Origin: Streptomyces silaceus | GTDB lineage: Bacteria; Actinomycetota; Actinomycetes; Streptomycetales; Streptomycetaceae | DNA length: 43,300 bases | Assembly (NCBI RefSeq): GCF_001419745.1 | Contig: NZ_LIRJ01000283.1 | Location: forward strand, 1-43,300 | Direction: 5' to 3' | Shown: positions 36,019 through 43,300 of the stretch, piece after piece | How positions within the stretch are numbered: position 1 is the first letter of the stretch | Layout of the letters: the number at the start of each line of letters is the position of its first letter | The notes under the pieces: generated by a model | Databases searched by the model: none | Told to the model about the DNA's origin: nothing | Seen by the model: only the letters and a program-made list of their open reading frames with translations | Program-made: the position numbers and the translations under genes

Positions 36019-37572
36019 ATGACGGAGGCGGACGAGGGGGCGGACGCGGCCTCCGGCGCCGAACTCCCCTCGGCTGGAAGGTGGTTGACCGGGCCGCCCT
36101 TCGGCGGCCGGCCGCCCCACATCCTGGATCTCGTCGAGCCGCACCTCGGACGCGACGCGCCCGCCGTCGCCGACGCCGAGGGCCTGTTCGGCTACCGCGC
36201 GCTCGACGAGGCGTCCCGCGCGGTCGCCCGCCTGCTGCTCGCGCGCGGCACCGGGCGCGACGAACCGGTCGTGGTGCACGCCACCGCCTCCCGCTGGACG
36301 ATCGCCGCCCTGCTCGGCGTGCTGCGCGCAGGCTGCCGCTACGTCCCCGTCGACGCCGGATTCCCCGAGGACCGCCAGCTCCGGATGGCACGGCGCAGCG
36401 GCGCCCGCCTGGCCCTCGTACCCGATCCGCCGCAGGGGACGGACCCGCGGGACGCGGCGCGGGCCACCGGTGACCTGGAGCGCGTGCCCTGCGGCCCCGC
36501 CGACCTCGACACCTCGCGTGACAACGGGTTCCCCACCCGCCGCGGCGCCCTCGCCTACACGTGCTTCACCAGCGGCTCGACCGGACTGCCCGAGCCCGTG
36601 ACCGTCCCCGCGACGGCGCTCGGCTGGTCCACCGCCGCGCGCCTGCGGCACTACGCGGAACCGGTCGGCGCCTTCCTGCTCTGCTCGTCGATCTCCTTCG
36701 ACAGTTCCATGGCGGGCATCTGGTGGACCCTCGCCACCGGCGGACTGCTCGTCGTCCCCGAGGGGCGCCCCGGCGACCTGCTGGCCCTGGCCCGCGCGGC
36801 CGAACGGCACGGTGCCAGCCATCTGCTGCTGGTCCCCTCGCTGTACGGGGCGGCGCTGCGCGGCGGCCTCGCGCCCCGGCTGCGTACCCTCACCACCGTG
36901 ATCGTCGCGGGCGAGACCTGTCCGCCCGCCCTGGTCGAACGCCACCTCGCAGCGCTGCCGCAGGCGGCGCTGCACAACGAATACGGGCCCACCGAGTGCA
37001 CCGTGTGGTCCACCGTCCACACCTGCACCGCCGCCGACGCCCGAGCGCGGACCGTCCCCATCGGACGGCCCGTCAGCGGCGTCTCCGTGCACCTGGCCCC
37101 GGCGGCGGACGGCGGTCCCGGCGAGCTGTGCGTCGCCGGCCCGGGGCTGGCCGACGCCGCGAGCGCGCGCGACCGGTTCGTCACCGTCGACGGCACCCGC
37201 TGCTTTCGCACCGGCGACCTGGTGACGGTCCGCGACGACGGCGCACTGCTCTTCCACGGCCGCCGCGACCACCAGCTCAAACTCGGCGGTCTGCGCGTAG
37301 AGCGGGCCGAGATCGAGCAGGCGCTCACCGCGTGCGAGGGCGTCGTCGAGGCGGGCGTCGGCGTCACCGCGTCGCCCCGGCCGCGCCCGGTCGGCTTCGT
37401 GGTCACCTCCGAGGAGACCCTCGACGTCCACCGGATCCGTACGCAGCTCCTGCGCAGCCTGCCCACCACCGCGCTGCCCGCCCGCGTCGTCGCCGTGTCC
37501 GCGCTGCCGCGTCTGCCCAACGGCAAGGTCGACCACGGCACCCTCGACGACCGGGCCGCCACTCTCCGGTGA
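36019..37572 (+). CDS. Stand-alone NRPS adenylation domain, histidine-type pocket
   Basis: A 517-residue protein starting 1 nt after the condensation gene. Core motifs: A3 FTSGSTGLPEP (the usual Lys is Glu), A4 FDSSMAG, A5 NEYGPTE, A7 FRTGDL, A8 GRRDHQLKLGGLRVE, A10 LPNGK (Lys503). Aligning to GrsA by hand, the ten pocket residues are D228, S229, A232, L271, I295, A297, E321, V329, W330, K503, i.e. D-S-A-L-I-A-E-V-W-K. This matches the classic histidine code D-S-E-L-T-A-E-V-C-K at 7 of 10. It should activate L-His, or a close analogue, with ATP and load the stand-alone carrier. No MbtH-like gene is nearby. Confidence 0.9.
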   Translation: MTEADEGADAASGAELPSAGRWLTGPPFGGRPPHILDLVEPHLGRDAPAVADAEGLFGYRALDEASRAVARLLLARGTGRDEPVVVHATASRWTIAALLGVLRAGCRYVPVDAGFPEDRQLRMARRSGARLALVPDPPQGTDPRDAARATGDLERVPCGPADLDTSRDNGFPTRRGALAYTCFTSGSTGLPEPVTVPATALGWSTAARLRHYAEPVGAFLLCSSISFDSSMAGIWWTLATGGLLVVPEGRPGDLLALARAAERHGASHLLLVPSLYGAALRGGLAPRLRTLTTVIVAGETCPPALVERHLAALPQAALHNEYGPTECTVWSTVHTCTAADARARTVPIGRPVSGVSVHLAPAADGGPGELCVAGPGLADAASARDRFVTVDGTRCFRTGDLVTVRDDGALLFHGRRDHQLKLGGLRVERAEIEQALTACEGVVEAGVGVTASPRPRPVGFVVTSEETLDVHRIRTQLLRSLPTTALPARVVAVSALPRLPNGKVDHGTLDDRAATLR

Positions 37573-37643
37573 CCGGTTCTTCCGGATTCCACCCGTGATG
37601 ACAGCGATGAACCCCTGGTGAACAAGTGGTGCGTGGGCACAAC

Positions 37644-37665
37644 GACGTCTGCTGAGGGACGTCTG
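37644..37665. repeat. Direct repeat GACGTCTG, 14-bp period
   Basis: Two copies (37644-37651, 37658-37665), each containing the palindrome GACGTC, about 85 bp upstream of the RTX gene. Possibly an operator. Confidence 0.35.
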
Positions 37666-37741
37666 ACCTGAGTGAGGTGGGAACGCCACCCGCGGCACAC
37701 GACGTGCCGACCGCATCACCGAACTCCCTGGAGAACCACGC

Positions 37742-38605
37742 ATGTTCGCTCGTACGTTACGGCCGCGCGTCATCCGGCCGCTCGGCGTCGCCGCCGCGCT
37801 CGCCTGCACGGCCGCCGTCACCGGCCTCACCGGCACGCCCGCCGTGGCCGCCGCCCCCACCGCGACCGTGGACGCCGTCTCCGGCTCGCGGCTGAGCTAC
37901 GAGGCCGCCCCCGGCCAGGTCAACGACGTCACCGTCACCACCCGCTACCGCCAGGTCGACGAGTGGGAGGGCGTCTACGACGTCACCCTCGACGACCGCG
38001 TCGCCATCACCGCCAAGCAGGGGTCCGGCTGCACCCACCCGGACAGCGCCGACCGCACCCGTGTGACCTGCACGATCGCCGACCCCGGTGACCGGGCCTC
38101 CGACCTGATCACCCTCGGCCTCTACCTCGGCGACAAGAACGACAAGGCCACCATCGCGCCGGACAACCACGCCTACCTGCAGATCCACGGCGGCGCGGGC
38201 AACGACACCCTCAAGGGCGACGGCTCCACCGCGCAGTACGGCGAGGACGGCGACGACCGCCTGGACAACGGCGGCGGCGTGTACGGCGAGGGCTCCTTCG
38301 GCGGCGCCGGCGACGACACCCTCACCCACTGCGTCTACGACTGCGACGGCGGCGCGGGCAACGACACCCTCTACGGCGACGCGGGCGGCGACGGCCACAC
38401 CCTGACCGGCGGCGACGGCGACGACACGGTGCACGGCAGCGCCGACGGCGAGAAGATCCTCGGTGGCCGCGGCAATGACAAGCTGTACGGCGGCGCCGGC
38501 GACGACACGATCTACGGCAACAGCGGCGACGACCTGCTGCACGGCGGCGCGGGCCAGGACTTCCTGTCCGGCGGCCCCGGCACCAACCGGGTCTACCAGG
38601 ACTAG
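37742..38605 (+). CDS. Secreted calcium-binding RTX-repeat protein
   Basis: A 287-residue protein with CTGGAGA before the ATG. Residues 1-37 are a signal peptide (basic start FARTLRPRVIRPL, cleavage after V-A-A-A). Residues 40-140 are a beta-rich domain with two cysteines. Residues about 148-285 are RTX nonapeptides, G-G-x-G-x-D-x-x-x (GGAGNDTLKGD, GGAGDDTLTH, GGAGNDTLYGD, GGDGDDTVHG, GGRGNDKLYG, GGAGDDTIYG, GGAGQDFLSG), which fold into a calcium beta-roll. Gram-negative RTX proteins leave by type I secretion; this one has a Sec signal, so it folds outside on meeting calcium. Binding or structural role unknown. It shares its last 4 nt with the convergent gene's stop. Confidence 0.9.
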   Translation: MFARTLRPRVIRPLGVAAALACTAAVTGLTGTPAVAAAPTATVDAVSGSRLSYEAAPGQVNDVTVTTRYRQVDEWEGVYDVTLDDRVAITAKQGSGCTHPDSADRTRVTCTIADPGDRASDLITLGLYLGDKNDKATIAPDNHAYLQIHGGAGNDTLKGDGSTAQYGEDGDDRLDNGGGVYGEGSFGGAGDDTLTHCVYDCDGGAGNDTLYGDAGGDGHTLTGGDGDDTVHGSADGEKILGGRGNDKLYGGAGDDTIYGNSGDDLLHGGAGQDFLSGGPGTNRVYQD

Positions 38606-39267
38606 CCCTGCCAGGCGGCCACCGCGGCCAGCTGGGACCCGAGGGTGCCGGCCCGGGGCCGCAGCGAGCCGTCGAAGGCGGCGGAGCCGATCGTGAACGC
38701 GTCGGCTCCCGCCGCCGCCAGGTCCCGTATCTGGTCGCCGCCGGTGATCGACCCGGCGACGACCAGCAGGCCCGAGGTGGCGGCCCGCGCGGCGCGCACC
38801 AGATCGAGGGGGTCGGCGTCGACGGCGCGGTACGCGAGCAGGTCGACGCCCGCGCAGCCCGCCGCCTCGGCCCGCCGGCAGTCGTCCGCGATCCGCGCCG
38901 GATCACCGGCGAGCCGCGTGGGGTGCCCGAACGGCTCCCCGGCGAACGGCAGATAGCGCGTGCCCGTCCCCGCCAGCAGGGCGAGGGTCTCCTCGATCCA
39001 GGTGCCGCCCATGACCCAGTCGACACCGAGGCCGACGGCGGTGCGCACCGAGGCGAGGGCCTGCTCCCGCCCGGTGCTCACCACTTCGAGGCAGGAAACG
39101 GCCCCCCTCTCCTTGATGGCGGCGTGCAGCCGGGCGAGGGTGGCGGTGTCGACGCCGACGTCCTTGAACCCGATGTGCGTGACGCCGAGGTCCCCGACGG
39201 CGTCGAGGACGTCGAGGCAGTCGGTCACGGTCCGGTCGTCGCGGGTCAGCATGAAGATGAAGTCCAC
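38602..39267 (-). CDS. TIM-barrel protein of a four-carbon acid-sugar operon
   Basis: A 221-residue protein from GTG 39267 with GAGG upstream. Beta/alpha-barrel strands are evident: DFIFMLT, THIGFKDVG, SCLEVVST, DWVMGGTW, RYLPFAGEP, GVDLLAYRAV, LLVVAGSITG, AFTIGSAAFDG. VVAGSITGGDQI resembles the phosphate-binding end of HisA/HisF-like and related barrels, so the ligand is probably a sugar phosphate. It is last in an operon with a DUF1537 kinase and a PdxA2-like dehydrogenase and may be an isomerase or aldolase there. The reaction is not known to me. Confidence 0.72.
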   Translation of the reverse strand: MDFIFMLTRDDRTVTDCLDVLDAVGDLGVTHIGFKDVGVDTATLARLHAAIKERGAVSCLEVVSTGREQALASVRTAVGLGVDWVMGGTWIEETLALLAGTGTRYLPFAGEPFGHPTRLAGDPARIADDCRRAEAAGCAGVDLLAYRAVDADPLDLVRAARAATSGLLVVAGSITGGDQIRDLAAAGADAFTIGSAAFDGSLRPRAGTLGSQLAAVAAWQG

Positions 39268-39301
39268 GGTCGTTCCTCGGCTTTCGGTGTTCGGCTCTCG
39301 G

Positions 39302-40279
39302 TCAGCGGGCGGCGGACAGGCGGTCGGCGTGCCGCAGGGCGGTGAGCAGGCTGGTGTGGTCGGCGGTGCCCCGGCCCGCGATGTCGAAGGCCGTGCCGTG
39401 GTCCACGCTGGTGCGCACGAACGGCAGGCCGATGGTGATGTTCACGCCGTGCTCCAGGCCCAGGTACTTGACCGGGATGAGGCCCTGGTCGTGGTATTGC
39501 GCGACCACGGCGTCGAACTCCCCGGCGCGGGCCCGCATGAAGACCGTGTCGGCCGGCCAGGGGCCGTCGGCGAGGATTCCCTCGTCGCGCGCGGCCCGGA
39601 CGGCGGGGGCGATGACGTCCAGGTCCTCGCGGCCGAACAGGCCGTTCTCGCCCGCGTGCGGATTGAGTCCGGCGACCGCGATGCGCGGCGCGGACAGCCC
39701 GCCGCGCCGCAGCGTGCGGTCGGTGAGCCGGAGGACGCGCAGTTCGCGTGCGACGCTCAGCGCGTCGAGGGCGGTGCGCAGGGACTGGTGGACGGTCACC
39801 AGGACCACCCGCAGCTCGCCGTTGTCCATCATCATCGCGTAGTCGGCCGTGCCGGACAGCTCGGCCAGGATCTCGGTGTGCCCGGGGTGGGGGACACCGC
39901 CGAGCCGCAGCGCCTCCTTGTTGATCGGGGCGGTCACCAGCGCGCGGACGGCACCGTCCAGGGCCAGTCGTATGCCGCGGCGGACATAGCGGAAGGACGC
40001 GTCGCCCGCGCGGGCGTCGACCGTGCCCCAGGGCAGATCGGCGGGCAGGCCGGTCTCGGCGAGGACGTCCACGGTGCCCGGCGCGTACGCCGCCTCGTCG
40101 AGCGAGCCGATCGGGCGCAGCGCGAGGCGCGTTCCGGCGACCGCGTCGGCGCGGGCGAGCACGCCCGGGTCGCCGATGACGACGACGGGCATCGTGCGGC
40201 CCGGGTCGGCGCACGCCTTGAGCGTGATCTCAGGGCCGATGCCGCAGGGGTCACCCATGGTGAGGGCGATCGGGGTCAC
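39302..40279 (-). CDS. pdxA2: PdxA2-like 4-phospho-D-threonate/erythronate 3-dehydrogenase
   Basis: A 325-residue protein from GTG 40279, with GGAGAG 5 nt upstream. PdxA-family motifs: ALTMGDPCGIGPEI at the N-terminus, TAPINKEAL, GHTE, LNPHAGENG, AQYHDQGLIPVKYL, and GTAFDIAG near the C-terminus; several His residues bind the divalent metal. PdxA itself oxidises 4-phosphohydroxythreonine in vitamin B6 synthesis. PdxA2 enzymes beside DUF1537 kinases oxidise and decarboxylate 4-phospho-threonate or erythronate to DHAP and CO2. Streptomycetes make PLP by PdxS/PdxT, and the adjacent kinase strongly favours PdxA2. The start overlaps the kinase stop (GTGA). Confidence 0.87.
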   Translation of the reverse strand: MTPIALTMGDPCGIGPEITLKACADPGRTMPVVVIGDPGVLARADAVAGTRLALRPIGSLDEAAYAPGTVDVLAETGLPADLPWGTVDARAGDASFRYVRRGIRLALDGAVRALVTAPINKEALRLGGVPHPGHTEILAELSGTADYAMMMDNGELRVVLVTVHQSLRTALDALSVARELRVLRLTDRTLRRGGLSAPRIAVAGLNPHAGENGLFGREDLDVIAPAVRAARDEGILADGPWPADTVFMRARAGEFDAVVAQYHDQGLIPVKYLGLEHGVNITIGLPFVRTSVDHGTAFDIAGRGTADHTSLLTALRHADRLSAAR

Positions 40280-41463
40280 GCGGGCTCTCCTTGGTCGGCG
40301 GGGGTCCGTACGAGGCGGCAGAGCCGCAGGAGCAGGTCGTCGTCGCCGAAGCCGCCCGCTTTGACGAGGACCGGCAGGGCGGGCCGGTCGAGCGGAGTAC
40401 CGCGGGCGACGCCGGGTTCGGGCTCGTCGAGAAGGTCCATGCCGGTGACGTCGAGGGCGCGCAGCACGGTCGTCGCGGTCTCGCCGCCGGTGACGACCAG
40501 CGCGTCGGCGCGGCGCTCCGTGATCAGGGTCCGCACGTGCGCGGCCAGTGAGCGGACCAGGTCCTGGGCGTCCCGTTGCGGGCGGCGCGCGTCGGGTGTC
40601 CGCAAGGTGAGGACCGGGGCCGTCAGACCGCGCAGCGCCTCGGCGGTCCGGGCCGGATCGTCGCCGACGGCGAGGCCCTGGACGTCCTCGCGGGCGTGGA
40701 GCGCCGCCAACTGCCGCCGTGTCGCGGGGTTGGCGCTGCCCACGACGACGAGCGGACGCAGGGCCCGGGGGATGTCGGGCGCGGTGTGTCCGGCGGGGTG
40801 CGCGTACCTGCGGGCGAGGGCGGCGGCCAGTCCCGGCGAGCCGACCCACAGCACGTCGTCCGGGCGCGGCACCGACGCCACGAGACGGTCGAGGTCGGCG
40901 TCGGTGCGGGCGGACCAGACGATCAGGCCGCCCGCGCCCACGAGCCGGGGCAGTTCGGTCGCCCGCCCCGGGCCGGCGAGCGCGGCGTCCGGGAACAGCG
41001 CGGCCAGATCCGCGCACCGCACGGGGTGCACCGGGTCGTGGGCGTAGTCGCTCTCGTGGACCGGGACGCCGTGGACGTACTGCACCGCGTCCACCGTCTC
41101 CCGGCCCTCCGCGGGGAAGGCCGGGGCGATGACGACGGCGCGCCGCCGCGAGCCGGTCCACGCGGCACCGACCTCCGCCGCCACATGGCCGCGCAGCGTG
41201 GAGTCCACGGTCTTGAACAGCATGGTGGATGCGGCGCACAGGCGCGCGGCCCGCTCGGTGCGCGTGGCGGCCGCCGCCTCGTCCAGCACGCGGCTGCCGA
41301 GGTCGACCGCGGTCACGCCCTGATCCCGTGCGAGGGCGGGGGCGGAGAACAGGATCCGCGCGGGCAGTCCGCCGCGGCGGAAGGGCGCGGCGCCGTCACC
41401 GGCGCTGGTCAGGTCGTCCGCCAGGATGGCGATGTCCGGCCCGGGACCGTCGAGCAGCGTCAT
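40276..41463 (-). CDS. DUF1537 four-carbon acid sugar kinase
   Basis: A 395-residue protein from ATG 41463. Family motifs are IAILADDLTSAGD at the N-terminus (substrate-binding Asp-Asp), FKTVDSTLRGH, APAFPAEGR, the ATP-binding LVVTGGETATTVL and the C-terminal VKAGGFGD. DUF1537 enzymes phosphorylate threonate or erythronate at C4, giving the substrate of the PdxA2-type dehydrogenase encoded next. It is first in the three-gene minus-strand operon and divergent from a LysR regulator, which probably controls it. D-threonate, L-threonate or D-erythronate cannot be told apart by eye, so no gene symbol is given. Confidence 0.9.
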   Translation of the reverse strand: MTLLDGPGPDIAILADDLTSAGDGAAPFRRGGLPARILFSAPALARDQGVTAVDLGSRVLDEAAAATRTERAARLCAASTMLFKTVDSTLRGHVAAEVGAAWTGSRRRAVVIAPAFPAEGRETVDAVQYVHGVPVHESDYAHDPVHPVRCADLAALFPDAALAGPGRATELPRLVGAGGLIVWSARTDADLDRLVASVPRPDDVLWVGSPGLAAALARRYAHPAGHTAPDIPRALRPLVVVGSANPATRRQLAALHAREDVQGLAVGDDPARTAEALRGLTAPVLTLRTPDARRPQRDAQDLVRSLAAHVRTLITERRADALVVTGGETATTVLRALDVTGMDLLDEPEPGVARGTPLDRPALPVLVKAGGFGDDDLLLRLCRLVRTPADQGEPA

Positions 41464-41493
41464 GCTCCATCTCTCCGTCAGTCGGCTCGTGCT

Positions 41494-41567
41494 GTGACGG
41501 AATCAATGGTGAGGCGGTCAAATGCGCAGGACAAACGATTCCTTGTCACGGAAGCTGTGACTAGAGT
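41494..41567. promoter_or_regulatory. LysR-type operator region with GTGAC half-sites; leaderless lysR promoter
   Basis: GTGACGGAATC (41494-41504) is mirrored by GATTCCTTGTCAC (41537-41549), apart from a 2-nt insertion, and GTCAC-N7-GTGAC spans 41545-41561. GCTGTGAC occurs at 41491 and 41554. TAGAGT (41562-41567) looks like the lysR -10 box, and its ATG at 41574 falls at the expected start point, implying a leaderless mRNA and autoregulation. The sites lie between the divergent kinase and lysR genes. Confidence 0.5.
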
Positions 41568-41573
41568 TCACGG

Positions 41574-42479
41574 ATGCGCTGGCCGGCCCTTCCCCCGCTG
41601 AACACCCTGCTGCCCTTCGAGGCGACCGTCCGGCACGCGAGCATGACCGCGGCGGCACGGGAACTGCACGTGACGCACGGCGCGGTGAGCCGGCAGATCC
41701 AGAACCTGGAGCGCACCCTCGGCACCCGGCTGTTCGAGCGCGGCGCGCGCACCCTGCGCCCGACCCCGCAGGCACGCCAACTGGCCGCCGTCGTCAGGGA
41801 CGCACTCGACCAGATCGACGGCGCGGCGGGGCAGATCTCGCGGCGCGCGCCCGCCGGACCGCTCACGCTGTCGTGCGAGCCCACGCTCCTGATGCGCTGG
41901 CTCATCCCGCGCCTGCCCGACCTGACGGCGAGCGTGCCGGACGTGACCGTCCATCTGTCGGCGGGCGGCGGTCCCGTCCACTTCGAACGGGACGGGATCG
42001 ACCTGGCGATCCGCAGGGACGACTTCCCGCTGCCCGAAGAGGCCGACCGCACCCGGCTGTTCGGCGAACGGATCGGACCGGTGTGCCGTCCCGATCTGGC
42101 GTCCGGGCTCGCCACCGCGGACGGGATACGGGACGCCGTCCTGCTGCACACCGCGACGCGCCCCCGGGCCTGGGACGACTGGCGCGGCATCACCGGCCTG
42201 ACGGCCCGGCCCGCCTCCGAACAGACCCTGGAGCACTTCTACTTGACGCTCCAGGCCGCCGCGGCCGGCGTCGGGGTCGCCATCGCGCCCTACGCCGTCG
42301 CCCGCGACGACCTGGAACGGGGGCAGCTCGTCGCCCCCTTCGGCTTCGTCCCCGACGGGACCGCCTACCACCTGCTCGGCCGCCGGCCGTCCGGGCAGGA
42401 CGCGCGGGTCGGCCGGCTGGTGGCGTGGCTGCGCGACCGGACGGCCGGCCTCGCGGACGAGGCCCGTTCAGCCGGCTGA
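41574..42479 (+). CDS. LysR-family transcriptional regulator (GcvA-like)
   Basis: A 301-residue protein. The winged helix is at residues 8-65 (LNTLLPFEATVRHASMTAAA, THGAVSRQIQNLE, LGTRLFERG). The periplasmic-binding-protein-like sensor begins near 95 (LTLSCEPTLLMRWLIPRL), the GcvA subgroup pattern. It probably senses the acid sugar or a phosphorylated intermediate and controls the divergent DUF1537-PdxA2 operon; this follows the usual LysR arrangement and is not shown. The last 12 nt overlap the convergent downstream gene. Confidence 0.9.
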   Translation: MRWPALPPLNTLLPFEATVRHASMTAAARELHVTHGAVSRQIQNLERTLGTRLFERGARTLRPTPQARQLAAVVRDALDQIDGAAGQISRRAPAGPLTLSCEPTLLMRWLIPRLPDLTASVPDVTVHLSAGGGPVHFERDGIDLAIRRDDFPLPEEADRTRLFGERIGPVCRPDLASGLATADGIRDAVLLHTATRPRAWDDWRGITGLTARPASEQTLEHFYLTLQAAAAGVGVAIAPYAVARDDLERGQLVAPFGFVPDGTAYHLLGRRPSGQDARVGRLVAWLRDRTAGLADEARSAG

Positions 42480-42995
42480 CTCGGCGGCCATGTCGGCCAG
42501 TTCCGCGAGGGACAGGCCCAGCTCGTCGTGGAGGAACCGCACCACGGTCCAGTGCGGCAGGGCGTCCTCGTCGAACGGCCCGAACGCGGCGGTGTACAGC
42601 GGGATCCACCGCAGCGCCTCCTCGGCCGCCCGCTCGCGCCCCGGGTCCTCCTGGTAGGCGTCGTAGCTGATGCTCCGGTGGTGGATGAAGTGCCCGCCGG
42701 GGAGCCGCTGTTCGCACAGCTCGCGGTACTCGCGGGTCTGCAGGATGAGGTAGTGCCAGATCTCGTCGATGTCCTGCTCGACGGGGAGGAAGAGCCCCGC
42801 GAGCCGGTCGGAGTGGCGGGAGACCAGGTAGAGGTAGCGCAGGCACTCGCGGACCTGGTGGGTGACGTACGCCGGATCCGGGGCGTCCGGCTTCGCCGCG
42901 AAGTGCCGGACCACCTCGTCGTGCAGGGCGGGGCCGAGGAGTTCCTCGGCGGTGGGAGCGGCGTGGGTGTCGGCGGGCGGTGCGGTGGTGTGCAT
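42468..42995 (-). CDS. Glycine-rich domain-containing-protein-like (DUF1399-type) protein
   Basis: A 175-residue cytoplasmic protein from ATG 42995. The segment DIDEIWHYLILQTREYRELCEQ, then LPGGHFIHHRSI, resembles the core of GRDP/DUF1399 proteins (D-x-x-W-H-x-H-x-L-x-T-x-x-Y ... G-x-F-x-H-H). The Trp-His and His-His pairs may form a metal or ligand site. Mostly helical; the glycine-rich domain itself is absent. Function unknown in bacteria. Its 3' end overlaps lysR by 12 nt on the other strand. The upstream unknown gene lies 40 nt away on the same strand and may share its transcript. Confidence 0.6.
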   Translation of the reverse strand: MHTTAPPADTHAAPTAEELLGPALHDEVVRHFAAKPDAPDPAYVTHQVRECLRYLYLVSRHSDRLAGLFLPVEQDIDEIWHYLILQTREYRELCEQRLPGGHFIHHRSISYDAYQEDPGRERAAEEALRWIPLYTAAFGPFDEDALPHWTVVRFLHDELGLSLAELADMAAESAG

Positions 42996-43035
42996 GGGAA
43001 GTCCTGTCGGGAAGTCCGGTCGGGGGCGGGCGTCG

Positions 43036-43300
43036 CTAGGGCGTGGTCAGCCAGGCGTACTTGCCGGAGCGCCCGATCGGCACGTGCGCGCGGTGCTCGA
43101 CATGGCAGGTGCGGCCGGTGAGGTCGCCGACGGCCGACGTGAGTCCGGAGATCTCGTCCGGGGTCAGGGGCTCGCCGTCGAAGGTCGTGCACCACAACTC
43201 GCAGTGCTCCTCGCCCGCCAGACGTAGCTGGTGGAGGAAGACGCGGGACGTCACGGCGGCGATCCGCACGTCGAGATCGGCCTGGGCGACGGGCCCGTCG
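43036..43300 (-). CDS. Unknown protein, C-terminal fragment (5' end outside window)
   Basis: The minus-strand frame is open from the window edge to the stop at 43036-43038. The visible 87 residues include VRIAAVTSRVFLHQLRLAGEE, CELWCTTFDGEPLTPDEI and a closing GRSGKYAWLTTP. A GTG at 43269 is a possible start but the frame continues upstream without a stop, so the gene is probably longer. I do not recognise a family. It precedes the GRDP-like gene by 40 nt and may form an operon with it. Confidence 0.5.
   Translation of the reverse strand, partial: DGPVAQADLDVRIAAVTSRVFLHQLRLAGEEHCELWCTTFDGEPLTPDEISGLTSAVGDLTGRTCHVEHRAHVPIGRSGKYAWLTTP

Noticed and set aside
38190..38590. Repetitive GGCGGCGCGGGCAACGAC-like DNA as a minisatellite or CRISPR-like array
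   Set aside because: The repetition follows the RTX nonapeptide code in frame, with no spacers.
39302..40279. PdxA for vitamin B6 synthesis
   Set aside because: Coupling to a DUF1537 kinase and the usual PdxS/PdxT route in actinobacteria point to acid-sugar catabolism.

Overview
The window is a high-GC actinobacterial chromosome segment, almost certainly Streptomyces. Support: G/C-saturated third codon positions, many GTG starts with GTGA/ATGA stop-start overlaps, many secreted proteins, DasR-type operators, and family types common in streptomycetes (FG-GAP, DUF779, DUF6271, DUF5829, FprB-like). No rRNA, transposase, integrase, plasmid or phage gene and no CRISPR array was seen.

Layout. 1-1953: 3' end of a sugar-catabolism operon (FGGY kinase C-terminus, histidine phosphatase, 2-hydroxyacid dehydrogenase). 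1969-3096: a MerR regulator fused to a SAM methyltransferase, with a MerR-type promoter. 3278-10918: mostly exported proteins (PI-PLC-like phosphodiesterase, beta-propeller, NAGPA-type glycosidase, L,D-transpeptidase, a large adhesin with three SpaA domains), plus a small membrane protein and a DUF779 protein. 11443-16911: a four-gene dipeptide/oligopeptide ABC importer with a fused double ATPase. 17017-21666: GH16-like hydrolase, FG-GAP protein, SDR, Tat-exported propeller.

22245-27552 is a compact, translationally coupled operon: PhyH dioxygenase, DUF6271 GT-A-like protein, ornithine-decarboxylase-like PLP enzyme, GNAT, MFS exporter. It looks like a small uncharacterised amine/amino-acid natural-product pathway. 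Two DasR-like operators lie upstream, one inside a good promoter. 27696-30306 is an AurF-like diiron oxygenase with an FprB-like ferredoxin/ferredoxin-NADP reductase, behind a perfect 14-bp-arm inverted repeat.

30626-30695 (minus) is a tRNA-Gly(UCC) with an abnormal T loop (G at position 55), followed by a strong hairpin. DUF1963-like and DUF5829-like genes follow. 33056-37572 is a dissected NRPS module, each domain a separate protein: carrier protein, P450, condensation domain, adenylation domain. The adenylation pocket reads D-S-A-L-I-A-E-V-W-K, close to histidine codes, so tethered beta-hydroxyhistidine is the best guess for an intermediate.

37742-38605 is a secreted RTX-repeat protein. 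38602-41463 (minus) is a four-carbon acid-sugar operon (DUF1537 kinase, PdxA2-like dehydrogenase, TIM-barrel protein) with a divergent LysR regulator (41574-42479). A glycine-rich-domain-like gene and a truncated unknown gene end the window.

The most interesting items are the 22245-27552 operon with its DasR-like sites, the dissected His-type NRPS module, and the atypical tRNA-Gly. All functions are read from sequence motifs; nothing was searched against a database.
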